From NCBI GenBank assembly GCA_030533445.1, contig CM060068.1, positions 29,188,510-29,252,509 on the forward strand: a stretch of DNA of 64,000 nucleotides, given 5' to 3'. Below the pieces are notes generated by a model that was given only the letters and a program-made list of their open reading frames with translations, made no database searches and was not told the DNA's origin. This DNA comes from Cyprinodon diabolis (Eukaryota; Chordata; Actinopteri; Cyprinodontiformes; Cyprinodontidae). The position numbers and the translations under genes are program-made. This document shows positions 10,901 through 21,726 of the stretch, piece after piece (the stretch's first letter is position 1; each line of letters starts with the position of its first letter).

Positions 10901-13900
10901 CATGTGTTGGATTTCAATCAAACCACCAATTAAAACAACATAAATAAGACTTTGAACAATTGAAATGTATAGATTAAAAATCCCTCAGTTTATTGTGTCC
11001 ACAGGAATGTTTAGACCAATAACTCATCACGGCACAAGTTTATAAAAAGTATGCATTTCTTCTTTAGCATTATTAAACCACCATCTAGGAGCACTCAAAT
11101 TCATGGTTGCTTTTTGTCTTGGAAAGATTGTGCAACTGCAATAAAATGTTAAATAATATTAAACCTATAATAATGGTAAGATTGCAGTGGGAGCTAAGGC
11201 AATAAGCAAAACGGACGGACGGATCCAACATTTATTGGTCTGTACATGTCAAGTATTCTTCATCTATACTTTAACAAATTTTTCAGCTTCTGATCTACAA
11301 AATGATCCCATTATGGACCCAAGACCAAAACAATCTGTTCGATATACAAATATGTCTACTATATCAATTAACCTTTGGTATAGCAATAATACACACAGCA
11401 TCAACAACCAATATATTTGGTTTAGTCTTTTTCGAAGTTTTTATTTCAAACAAGTAAAACAAAAACAAAATTTTAACCTATCTGTATTTTTACTTTTGTT
11501 TGTCTATGTTGAGGATCTCAGGACCCAACTTTTGAAATCAATGCTCTAAATAGTTTACGCTGCAAGCAAGATGAATTGTCACGGGATTGGTAAATTCAAC
11601 AAACCCCGAAAAATGCATTTTGCCAGAAGCCAACAGATGCGTTGGCCTTGAATACATAATTTTTTTTGAACCAATGAAATGACGTGTATGACATCAACAA
11701 GGAATGCCAGGCTGGAGCAAAGCAAACATGGCTAAATAGGTGGTACTACCTGTAGCAAAAGAAGGGATTTGTACTTTTGTGGAAGGGAAAGATGTTTGGG
11801 TATTCCTCACGACCCGATTAGGTAAAAGTTTGCTTTATCAGTCAACTCAGCTACTAGTGAAACCAATCAAGTATGTGATTTCAAAGCTGTTAAATGTGCC
11901 ACTTGGTGATTTACTCAATCAGCTCCAAGAATTAAACTGGATGTCCCTCCCTTTTTCACAGATGGATACTGTGTAAAATTTAAATTGATTCATACGTATC
12001 GATCTGATGAAAGCTAAGTAACTAAATAAAGATTTTATGCAATTCTTTTTTTTTTTTTTAAAGCAACTCAAATTCTTAAAAGTAGAAATGACTTCTGACC
12101 TGACAGACAGCTCCATAGCCCGGGATACCTGCCGACACATCAGTCTGACAGGATGAGCTATAGCCTGAAACATCTGCTCTGATATTGCATCTATAGCTGT
12201 CAGTGTATGTGCACACATTTCCGTGCACAAGGGGGTCTATTCTCAGTTGCCTCATTTTGGAGATGCAGCCCTCTAATGCTGTGTGACTGCACTCCCCAGG
12301 GGTTTCTATTCGCTCCACTGCCTGAGCCCTGCTGCCTGCGTGTAGAGAAATTAGGGAATCCCTGCATTCGCTGGCTTTCAGTGCTGCTTTATTCATCCAT
12401 TTGTTCCCCCTCCTCCTGCCTGCAGCCTGAGTGCTGTGCAAAGGCTCAGTTATCATTAGGGAGGCATTCCTGGGACAATGATGAAAACATCCTCAGCAGA
12501 TACGGAATCTTTTTTCTTTATGGAAGCCAAATAAACCAATTTGGAAGAGTGCCACTGTGACAAATTACACTATATCTTCAAACGAACTTGCTTGTAAAAT
12601 TCACTGCAGTATAAATTAGCGGAGATAATTTTCCCAGCTGAACAAGAACACAAGCCTTTACACTCAATTTAAAAACACAGACAGAAGAGTTAGAAAGTAG
12701 GAATATTCTTAAACCTCTTCACATTCTATCACAGTTCCTCTTAATGTGTGTATATTTTTATAAAGTGAATTTGGAATTTAAAGGGTTTCTGTTTTTTTAA
12801 ATTTTCATATACACGTTTAATATGTGCAGTGCATCTGTCTTTAGGCTCTTTACATTAGATCCCATGAAATAACATCCAGTGCAAACCATTCACCCAACTA
12901 AATTAAATAAAGCTCTTCAGTATGAATGTTAATATCAGCCTCAGATGTTTTAGAGAACCTTCAGAAGCAACCACTGTCATGAAGACCAAGGAACACATGA
13001 GATTTATCCCAGATTAGGGCTTGGACACATTTAAAGCAGGACAATCTTTTAAAAGAAAATTCAAAATCTTAAGACTCCTGATCTACTTTAAAATGCCAGG
13101 TGGGACAAAAAACTCACACTTGACTTCAATTTGACTACATCCTCCAAACAAGCTGCAAGTGAAAACCTGTTAAGGGAGCAAATTACTTCAGACTGGGACA
13201 GATAGATTGAAGCACATGCAGGGATTAGAAATGTTCCATTCAAAGTTCAAACCTGATTTAGAATCAGTGGCACAAGCTGAAAACCGTTTATTGAAGCTCT
13301 TCATCTAATCTGACTGAGCCTAAACTATAAGTAACCGCACTTTGCTTACTGCAATAACAGGTTCTCTGTAGCTACTGTCTCATTGTAAGTAGCCACTTAG
13401 GCCAGCAGCCAAATACATCTGAAAAGGGTAATAGCTGTTCTGAAAAGCTGGATGCGTCTTTGTAAAGGTTTTACATCACTATACTAAAACTGGCGACAGA
13501 TTAACACTCAATGCCAAAAGGCTGAATATAACAAATGCCAAAATCATCCACAAACCTTTTATCCTCAATTGGGAAAGGCGCTTGACCCAATGCAATGTCA
13601 TTTTTTTTTTTTTTTTGTCAAAAGATGGTGAGGAGTAGGTGAGAATTTATTTTTATTTTTTTTTTCAGAAAACTTCAATAGTTTCTCTGCCTGCTCGGTT
13701 GTTAAAAACACCAAATCCCTCCTGCCTTTCAGAGTGGATGAAACTCTGGATGTTTTTATTACACACAAAGTATAAACAAAACATTAATGTTCTGATCTGA
13801 AGTTAATTCAGATCAGATCAGTTAATGGTCAAGACCACAGACTTCATATAAGCCAGTATTCCTAACTCAACACCTTTATCTCCCATTGCACATAACATGA

Positions 13901-14504
13901 TCTTCTATGCTGAACCAAAAACCTATGAACTGGAACCAGGTCTTGATCAGGTCATCCAGAGTGCACTGAGCATTGTGTCATATAACCCTGCAGCACGTCC
14001 ATGCAACCTTTTCCAGAAACATCATTTACCCCTGAGGACAGCCGGGACATTTGGAGAATCCATAAACAAGGTCAGCATTTAACAAGCAGCTGTTAAAGAG
14101 GCTCAGACCCACTTGATTTATTTGAGCTAAGCCCCTCTCCATCTCATTGCATGTTAGGTTAGAAGTTAAAGAGCTACAGATGCATATTTTATAGATGCAA
14201 TGGTTGGTTTGTTGTCAGAACCAGTGGAGGCGACTGAAAGCAGCTTTGCTGCTGCATTGCACCTGCTTAAACGCGCCTAACTTTGCAGGGGAAGTGGGCT
14301 GTCTGCTACCAGGGATGTGTTCCCGGTCCGCCGAGGTCGTGATGATGGGCGGAAAGCAGCCCCCTCCCAGTCTTTCCTTCCCTGCCCAAAACAAGAAATT
14401 ACTAAAAAAAAAAAAAACTAGAATAAACCAGGAACTGCAAAGCGGCGTGTGAGCAAATCAAATACAGCTGTTTTCCTTCCTGACCTTTTAGAGTAGAGTC
14501 TTAC
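7963..14504. other. long gene-free intergenic stretch
   Basis: About 6.5 kb of mostly A/T-rich unique-looking sequence without a recognisable gene. Long homopolymers occur at 8360-8378 (A) and 13601-13617 (T). Two patches are less A/T-rich and more complex than their surroundings: 9340-9860 and 12080-12470. The second contains a 126-codon minus frame and a possible donor near 12105, but no family is recognisable. Either patch could be a conserved non-coding element, which only cross-species alignment can decide. Confidence 0.4.
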
Positions 14505-14700
14505 CTGGAGGCGGCGGAGATAAGCGGGGCAGGTTGGGATGTCGGTCCGGGGATCACGGATGGTTTGTCCGCCTGTCGGTGCGCCTCAGCACCGTCTGAA
14601 GCCAGAGCTCTACAGCCAGGGTGTTCCCGACAGGAGGGGGCGTGGCGAGCGTGGATCGTGCATGTGTGCGTGCACGCGGGGGACACGCACAAAACCCTCC
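14505..14700 (-). promoter_or_regulatory. CpG-rich patch with possible non-coding first exon
   Basis: The sequence 14270-14690 is the most CpG-rich in this part of the window. On the minus strand it ends in CCGCCTCCAG|GTAAGACT, a near-consensus 5' splice site (exon end 14505). That is the layout of a promoter with an untranslated first exon for a gene transcribed leftwards. No downstream coding exon is recognised to the left, so the target gene is unknown. Plus-strand frames here (14195-15044) are interrupted and give no family. Confidence 0.3.
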
Positions 14701-14816
14701 AAAGATATATCTCTCTCTCTTTTTTTTTTTTTTGCCAATGCGACATTTTTATTCCCATATTTATAGACTTTATAAATCTCATTCCGGGCAGCATATCAAT
14801 GTTGAGGGAAACTCCC

Positions 14817-15440
14817 CACTCAGGGGCGCCTCCAGAAATGTTTCATAGGGGTGGCCAGATGGGGCCTCTGAAAATAAAATATATATTAACAGTAATGGCA
14901 ATAATATTGCCCTATCAATATTTGGCGGGCTGTGGGCTTACGAGTAGCCTGAGCAAAATTAATAAAATCAAAGAAGTTGCCTACCATGAATATGAAGCTG
15001 ATCCCAGTGGGAAATGTGTCCTGCATTTGTCCCTAACTATGTAGGGACAGTGATAGCCATGCCAGTCCAGGAACTGACTGCAGTTCTACTGTAAGGTGCC
15101 TTGGTCAATGTCAATGACTGGCATACCTGACATGTAACAACCATACATAGCATGTTTCTTTAGGTTAATAGACTATATTAATTAGGCTATGTATGTCTTT
15201 CTTTCTTTTTTTTTTTTTTTTTTTTACAATTAGACTACTTTAAATATAAATAGAAACAGGAAAAAATAGTGCAATTTTTATATATAGAAACCATTGCATA
15301 TTATTAAACAAATACTGGTTATGCAATTAGACAGCACATTGAGGGGGGACTAGTTTAAACTTCTCTAAGACAAATTTATTTTTGCAAAAGTGTCTGATAG
15401 AGAGTGCACTGGCCTCAGGGGGGAAAAACCTTCCAGATAT
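14817..15440. mobile_element. dispersed DNA-transposon-like repeat
   Basis: The start CTCAGGGGCGCCTCCAGAAA and the nearby GGGGTGGCCAGATGGGGCC resemble the end of a transposon family common in teleosts. A related end is seen at 59545-59575 and 61460-61515. The right boundary, near CTCAGGGGGGAAAAACC at 15415-15431, is a guess. The middle is A/T-rich and encodes nothing recognisable. Confidence 0.35.
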
Positions 15441-16530
15441 CCTAAACCACAGATGACCTAATTTACTCACTTACCTCTCTAAAAATGTGTTCTGTGTTTT
15501 ACCAAATCTTTGTGTAGCTCTGAGTATGGAGAGCATTGTCCCTGTGACTGTTTATCTGCAGTGCAGAGCTTTTCCAAGCTAAAATGCGTTAATATGATTA
15601 TTAATAACAAGAAAGTTGTTTGGCAGATCATTTAAAGTGATGTCATCAATGACTTAGCATTAAGAAAAACTAGTAGTGGAGTACTGAGGAATAAAAGTGT
15701 CTCATAAAAATATAATGTATGGGTAAACGTAATTTATGTTATTAAACACAGTTATTGCAAAAAATTAACATAGTTTTAGAAGCTAATTATATAACTATAA
15801 ATGTAATTTAATTTTCTACCTGGTTTTAGGTAACTGTTTACTGCAATTATTCTAATGAGGATCACATTTAACTTTTTATTTGATTTAATTATACCTGTTT
15901 TTGTAGATTTTAATAAATTTTTTTATAAAGGCTGTTTTATTTATTACTGTTATTTTTGAACATTGCAGTTGCAGTCAAAAGAAAAATGTAAAAATCACCT
16001 TACTCTTTTGAATGTGGGCTTAAGCTAACACTATTCGTTACAAATACAAAAAAGCAACAACAAAAAAAACACTCTCAGTGAAGTATTTTGATTTTGATGA
16101 TTACATGCTTCTCATTAAATCTTAAACAAGCAGTACTACCCAAACATTTACTACTTAAGGATCTGTTTCCTGGTGTGGACAGGAAGCAGTGAGGATCTCC
16201 TGGGCTCAGTGCTAAACTTCCTTCACAGCATGGCGGTGCTGAGTGAGACAGAGGCTGAACACACCCTGCTTACTGCCACAGCTCTGCTCTGCTCAGGTCA
16301 GGTATCTCCAATTGGTAAACATTTTAACCAGGGGCTGTTTAACAAGTTATAGAACAGAGAATCTAATTGTCTTAGATAGCTTTCTTTAAATAAATTTAGT
16401 TTCCCGTATAAACTAAAAGGACTTAAAGCGAATCTTTAAGTGAAGGTTTCTATCAGCTTTGCACATCTAGAGCCCTTTGATTACCGTAACAGATAAATCA
16501 GAATGAAAGGACACTACCTTCAGAAGTGAA
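15441..16530. other. intergenic, nothing recognised
   Basis: A/T-rich. The segment 16160-16290 is more balanced in composition but shows no frame or splice pattern I can defend. Confidence 0.4.
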
Positions 16531-16539
16531 ATTAAGATT

Positions 16540-16880
16540 TTTATATATTTTTTACAGATTCTCATCTTTTTTAGGTCTGGATTTTGACTGGGCCATTCTA
16601 TCACATCAATAGGTTTTGATCCTAATAGATTCTAGCTCATTCTTTATGCTTAGATTAGTCCTGCTTGAGGCAGAACTTCTGAATCAGACTCAAGTCTTTG
16701 GCCTTTAACAGATTTTCTTCTAGGACAACTCTGTATGTAGTTTAGTCCATCTTCGCTTTAACCCCTTTAGCTTCCCAGTTGATGGAAAGCATTCCCATAT
16801 CATGATGCTGCCATCATGCATGTTTCCTGGATGGCACCGCCTTTTACAGTTGCCTTTTGTGTTGCACTTCTGAGGATGGG
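16540..16880 (-). pseudogene. degraded Tc1/mariner transposase remnant
   Basis: The plus-strand text around CTGGATTTTGACTGGGCCAT, CTTCTAGGACAACTCTGTAT and CATATCATGATGCTGCCATC is the antisense of the central part of fish Tc1-type transposases. The last stretch corresponds to the DGSIMIWECF-type block just after the catalytic core. Stops and indels break every frame and no terminal repeats are visible, so this is an old fossil. Confidence 0.55.
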
Positions 16881-17555
16881 CCAACTCTTCTCCAGTGCAG
16901 CACATTTATTTTTGCAGAAACCAGGTTTCTCAGGGCCCAGGTTGAAGCAGCAGCGAGACGAGGGCCGCAGTGTTTCGGTCGCCTGCTGGGCAGAATGACG
17001 AAGCTACGCACCCTCCATCACAACTACCTCCCCCTGACAGGGCAGCAGCCAGCACACTGATGAAGAGGAGATTCTTCTCTTCCCCACGCAAAGGCCTCTT
17101 TGAGGCGAGAAAGAGTTGAACTGGCAGCCTTTTTTCCCCTCTGTGTTCATTAAGCTTTGGTGGTTTCAGATTGTTAGGGTGTAGCAATCAGATTTTTTCA
17201 TACTTATCAACTGCTACCATGAAAACCATCTCATGCAAATAAATGTAATTCATTTGGCATCCCTTTAAGGAACAAGATAAGGGCCACTGAAAAAAAAAAA
17301 GTTAACTGGATACTGGCGGCCAGTGGAAAGAAGGTTTTATGTCTGTCTCGTCTCCTGCTCGTCCGCTGTTCCTCCCCTGCTGAGTCCTCTGGGTTTTTGG
17401 CTCTTTACCCTTGGAGGATCGGTTTTTATTCCAGTAAGCCTGGCTCCAAGGTGGAGACCAGTTTAAAGGTCATGCATCAAGTTCTGGTTCCACATCCAGT
17501 CTCAGCTACCCTCTTCCACTGAGCCTGTCCGTCTGCACCTGATCCTGTCTGCCTG

Positions 17556-19121
17556 ATCTGGATCCTGTCACCTGTCTGTTCCTGCCTGATCTGAATTCTG
17601 TCACCTATCTGTTCCTGATCTGAATCCTGTCACCTGTCTGTTCCTGCCTGATCTGAATCCTGTCACCTGTCTGTTCCTGATCTGGATCCTGTCACCTGTC
17701 TGTTCCTGCCTGATCTGAATTCTGTCACCTATCTGTTCCTGATCTGAATCCTGTCACCTGTCTGTTCCTGCCTGATCTGAATCCTGTCACCTGTCTGTTC
17801 CTGATCTGGATCCTGTCACCTGTCTGTTCCTGCCTGATCTGAATTCTGTCACCTATTTGTTCCTGATCTGAATCCTGTCACCTGTCTGTTCCTGCCTGAT
17901 CTGAATCCTGTCACCTGTCTGTTCCTGCCTTATCTGGATCCAGTCACCTGTCTGTTCCTGAGCTGAATCTTGTCACCAGTCTGTTCCTGCCTGATCTGAA
18001 TCCTGTCACCTGTCTGTTCCTGTGTGATCTGGATCCTGTCACCTGTCTGTTCCTGATCTGAATCCTGTCACCTGTCTGTTCCTGCCTGATCTGAATCCTG
18101 TCACCTGTCTGTTCCTGTGTGATCTGGATCCTGTCACCTGTCTGTTCCTGATCTGAATCCTGTCACCTGTCTGTTCCTGCCTGATCTGAATCCTGTCACC
18201 TGTCTGTTCCTGTCTGATCTGGATCCTGTCACCTTTCTGTTCCTGCCTGATCTGAATCCTGTCACCTGTCTGTTCCTGCCTGATCTGAATCCTGTCACCT
18301 GTCTGTTCCTGTCTGATCTGGATCCTGTCACCTTTCTGTTCCTGCCTGATCTGAATCCTGTCACCTGTCTGTTCCTGCCTGATCTGGATCCTGTCACCTG
18401 TCTGTTCCTGATCTGGATCCTGTCACCTGTCTGTTCCTGAGCTGAATCCTGTCACCTGTCTGTTCCTGCCTGATCTGGATCCTGTCACCTGTCTGTTCCT
18501 GATCTGGATCCTGTCACCTGTCTGTTCCTGAGCTGAATCCTGTCACCTGTCTGTTCCTGCCTGATCTGGATCCTGTCACCTGTCTGTTCCTGCCTGATCT
18601 GAATCCTGTCACCTGTCTGTTCCTGCCTGATCTGAATCCTGTCACCTGTCTGTTCCTGCCTGATCTGGATCCTGTCACCTGTCTGTTCCTGAGCTGAATC
18701 CTGTCACCTGTCTGTTCCTGCCTGATCTGGATCCTGTCACCTGTCTGTTCCTGATCTGGATCCTGTCACCTGTCTGTTCCTGAGCTGAATCCTGTCACCT
18801 GTCTGTTCCTGCCTGATCTGGATCCTGTCACCTGTCTGTTCCTGATCTGGATCCTGTCACCTGTCTGTTCCTGAGCTGAATCCTGTCACCTGTCTGTTCC
18901 TGCCTGATCTGGATCCTGTCACCTGTCTGTTCCTGATCTGGATCCTGTCACCTGTCTGTTCCTGATCTGAATCCTGTCACCTGTCTGTTCCTGCCTGATC
19001 TGGATCCTGTCACCTGTCTGTTCCTGATCTGGATCCTGTCACCTGTCTGTTCCTGATCTGGACCCTGTCACCTGTCTGTTCCTGATCTGGATTCTGTCAC
19101 CTGTCTGTTCCTGTCTGATCT
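17556..19121 (+). repeat. minisatellite, alternating 29/33-bp units
   Basis: About 50 tandem copies of a unit built on CTGTCACCTGTCTGTTCCTG. Two unit lengths occur: 29 bp and 33 bp (with an added CCTG). Variants at fixed positions (gaAtcc/ggAtcc, Atctg/Agctg, ttctgtcacctAtctg) recur in blocks. In 17570-17880 the pattern repeats every 124 bp (33+29+33+29). In 18370-18980 it repeats about every 91 bp (33+29+29). This is higher-order organisation. The 87-codon minus frame rich in Gly-Ser-Arg-Asn at 18134-18397 is only a readthrough of the repeat. Confidence 0.9.
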
Positions 19122-19263
19122 GTAACCCTGTCCAGGATCGGCTTCCTTCGGGTGCTCCGGGGCTGCAGCACCGGGGACACTCTGAGTGACGCACGCCACG
19201 TCAGTCTACAGTCCAGTGGCTGGATTGCACCCCATTCCAGGGAGATGGACTGGACTGTTAAAC

Positions 19264-19321
19264 AAGGTAAGTGACCAACTCTGATAATCATCTTCTGGCA
19301 GATAATCATGGTCACTTACCT
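19264..19321. repeat. short inverted repeat with 13-bp arms
   Basis: AGGTAAGTGACCA at 19264-19276 is matched perfectly by TGGTCACTTACCT at 19309-19321, separated by 32 bp, so a hairpin is possible. Each arm also contains a strong splice-donor-like GGTAAGT, one per strand. It lies just beyond the minisatellite, within the LTR-like element. Confidence 0.7.
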
Positions 19322-19975
19322 GTGTTTCTCCAGCAAACAGAGAGTCTGAGATTGGGCGGTGCCCCGCCCCCCACCTGCAGTCGCCTCATGCCACAGATCC
19401 AACAGGTGCACTTTAGTTTCTGTTTGTCTTTATTTCAGTAAACGTTTTGAACTTTCCTAATGACTGTCTCTCCTTGAATACTGGCTCCATCTGCCCTGTT
19501 TCATGACAAAAATGTGTTTTTTTTCCACATGGGTATAAAGTATGAATATGTAATAAAAAAATTAATTATATTTAAATGTTAATTTAGGATATTGTTTCAT
19601 CAAATGATATAAGCATTTAAAGTCACGTTGGAACAACATTTGGAATGAACAGCGAGTGACAGCATTAGCAGTTCTACAAAACTAGCATTGAGTTACGTTA
19701 TTTAAATGATCACATTTTACATAAATAAAACAAATATATTTATAAAGCTTTAGACTTCAAATAAAATAAAATCCAGTCTTTAAGAGCAAGTCCACATGTG
19801 ACTTAGTCAGAGAAAAGACCAACAATATATGATGCTGCAGCACCCCATACATGAAGAACGGGTCTTCCAGCCTACATCACTGCAGACAAAGCAGAGCTTC
19901 AGCTCTAATGCTTTATATGCAGAGATTCTAATTAATTACTCAATTAATCCAGATCCTGTTATATCCAGTGGTGGA

Positions 19976-21282
19976 AAGTAACAAAGTACATTTACTCTCT
20001 TGCTGTACTTAAGTATGTTTTTGAATATATTTACTTGAGTATTTTTTTAGGGGGGGACATATAACTCACTCCACTACATTTCAAAGTCAAATATTATACT
20101 TTCTACTCCACTCCATTTCGAGGAAGCTGCAAGTTACTTGTTCCCTTTGGCTCAATTTAGCTTTGTAATCCATTGTTGCTGTTTTTCTTTCTTGAAATGC
20201 AATTTTAACATGGCAGATAGCAGCCCTTAGGAATGAATTTGGACACCACTGTTTTAAAGATTAGCATGACATTATAACAATGTGAGAAACTCTGGGCAGA
20301 TATTCTTTGTAGTTTATTCATTTTATTAAGGCGTTAGTTGTTGCCAATGTGGCCAAGTTTTTCAGATGAGTACTCAAATGAGAGCTGTAGTTTGTTTCTG
20401 GTAATAGATTCAACATTTAACCTTTTTTCAATAGTGAAAGTTTGAGGAGAATCAAGAAAATCCTGTTTTCTTTTTGGTTTGTTTTTAAACAAGAAATAAA
20501 AAGAGCTGTCTTTATTTTTTGTGTCATTTTTATGCTAAAGTTCTTTCCAGGTGGGGTTGAATCTGTAGCAGGTGGTTCTACGCATCAATACATCAGGTGG
20601 ATTCTGAAAGTTATAAGGTTCTATAAAATTACTCTTAAAATTATACAAAAAAGTACTGATATTAGGACATTTTATTTGAATTTTTTGAAAACTAAACTTT
20701 TTGAATACCTACTTGAACATTAATTTCTTCCATATAAAACTAGGTTTTTATTAAAACAACAAAAAGAAAAAATAAGATTAATACAAAGTGGAAGGTAAAA
20801 TCACGGAATTAGACTAGACTAGGACTTAGACAAACTTTATTGACAGTAAGTATACACAAAATGTATACAAAACGATGTTTATACATTAATAATATATTTT
20901 CTTTCATAGATTCATTCTGAAAACAGGAAAACAACATTTTCATATGCTATTTGATTTAATTTGGGGATACATTCTTTTATACCTTTCAAAAAATGATAAT
21001 GGACCATCCTCCTGGTGCCATATAGGCTATAACAGTCAAGTGGAGCGCCCTGCGTGTCAAATATTGAAAGGGATACCCGGTGTGTCATTATGTGACGCAG
21101 AGGGAGCCTGACCAAGCGTCCAAATGGACGAGTTGGGATGGAGAATGTGTTGGAATATTTTCTAAATTGAATACTTCAATACTTCAACTTGAGTAGATGT
21201 TTAAACGAGTAACTTTTATTGGAGTTGATTAAGTTTTTAATAGTATCAAGTACTACTATTGAGTACTTCGTCCACCACAGTG
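19976..21282. mobile_element. TIR element, non-autonomous, about 1.3 kb
   Basis: The left end CAGTGGTGGAAAGTAACAAA with following aagtac/actt motifs mirrors the right end GTACTTCGTCCACCACAGTG. The start is that of a DNA-transposon family widespread in teleosts (gtggaaagtaactaagtaca type). The inside is A/T-rich and has no transposase. A retroposon-like fragment (ACTTTATTGACAGTAAG) lies near 20836. I could not settle a target duplication, so the superfamily is left open. Confidence 0.5.
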
Positions 21283-21589
21283 GGGATTATTTTACTCCAA
21301 AGATGTGAGTGGGTGTGTACATGGATGCAAATCAGAATGGAGATCAGAAAAAAGCAGCTTTGGATTGAAATTTCTTTTCAAATTCAGATTCAGATTTATT
21401 GCACAATATTTCAAACTATGGTAGAAAACCTTAGAAAGCGGCCAGTGAGCTTTAGAACTCGCTGCTTTGCCTCATTAAATCCAAACTTTGACTGAACTCA
21501 CCTTTTGGTGAGGATAAAAATATAATACTGCAGAAAAACGTGCTTTGTTTGATGCTAATTAGCTGGTGCAGTTAGCAAGCTTTTCTAAT

Positions 21590-21726
21590 TGACCTCACGC
21601 ACGCGTGCGTGCGCACGCTCACCCGCTGCCATGGAAACGAGCACCAGCCATTTTTAATTGCTCATTTCTAACCTGAACCTTGGAGATTGAAGTTGCTGCT
21701 TTCTGTGGTTTGCTAACCTGCTAAAG
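21590..21726 (+). promoter_or_regulatory. CpG-rich 5' region of the acidic-protein gene
   Basis: Immediately before the start codon at 21727 lies a run of alternating purines and pyrimidines rich in CpG (21596-21619, CACGCACGCGTGCGTGCGCA core), a potential Z-DNA former. A GC-box-like and ATG-containing leader follows. An upstream ATG at 21631 is followed by only a few codons before a stop. No TATA box is obvious. A promoter role is inferred from position and composition. Confidence 0.4.

Larger units (their letters stand above)
17330..19506 (+). mobile_element. LTR-like element swollen by a minisatellite
   Basis: The right end (TTTATTTCAGTAAACGTTTT ... CCCTGTTTCATGACA at 19506) is the typical 3' end of a teleost Gypsy LTR: poly(A)-signal-like region, CATCTGCC block and a terminal CATGACA. 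The left part (17340-17555) has the CT-rich composition of such LTRs. The left boundary and target duplication are not found. About 1.57 kb between them is a tandem array. Assignment as a solo LTR is an inference from the ends only. Confidence 0.4.

Noticed and set aside
12076..12456. 126-codon minus frame as a gene
   Set aside because: No family, no clear start context and no supporting neighbour exon. Kept only as a possible conserved element.
14565..15044. 159-codon plus frame
   Set aside because: It crosses a CpG-rich patch, a long T run and a transposon end. The composition changes abruptly and there is no domain.
18134..18397. 87-codon frame of Gly-Ser-Arg-Asn repeats
   Set aside because: Pure readthrough of the minisatellite in one phase. 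It breaks wherever unit lengths change.
17556..19121. CRISPR-like direct repeats
   Set aside because: The units are contiguous tandem repeats without unique spacers, and the surroundings are vertebrate. A minisatellite.
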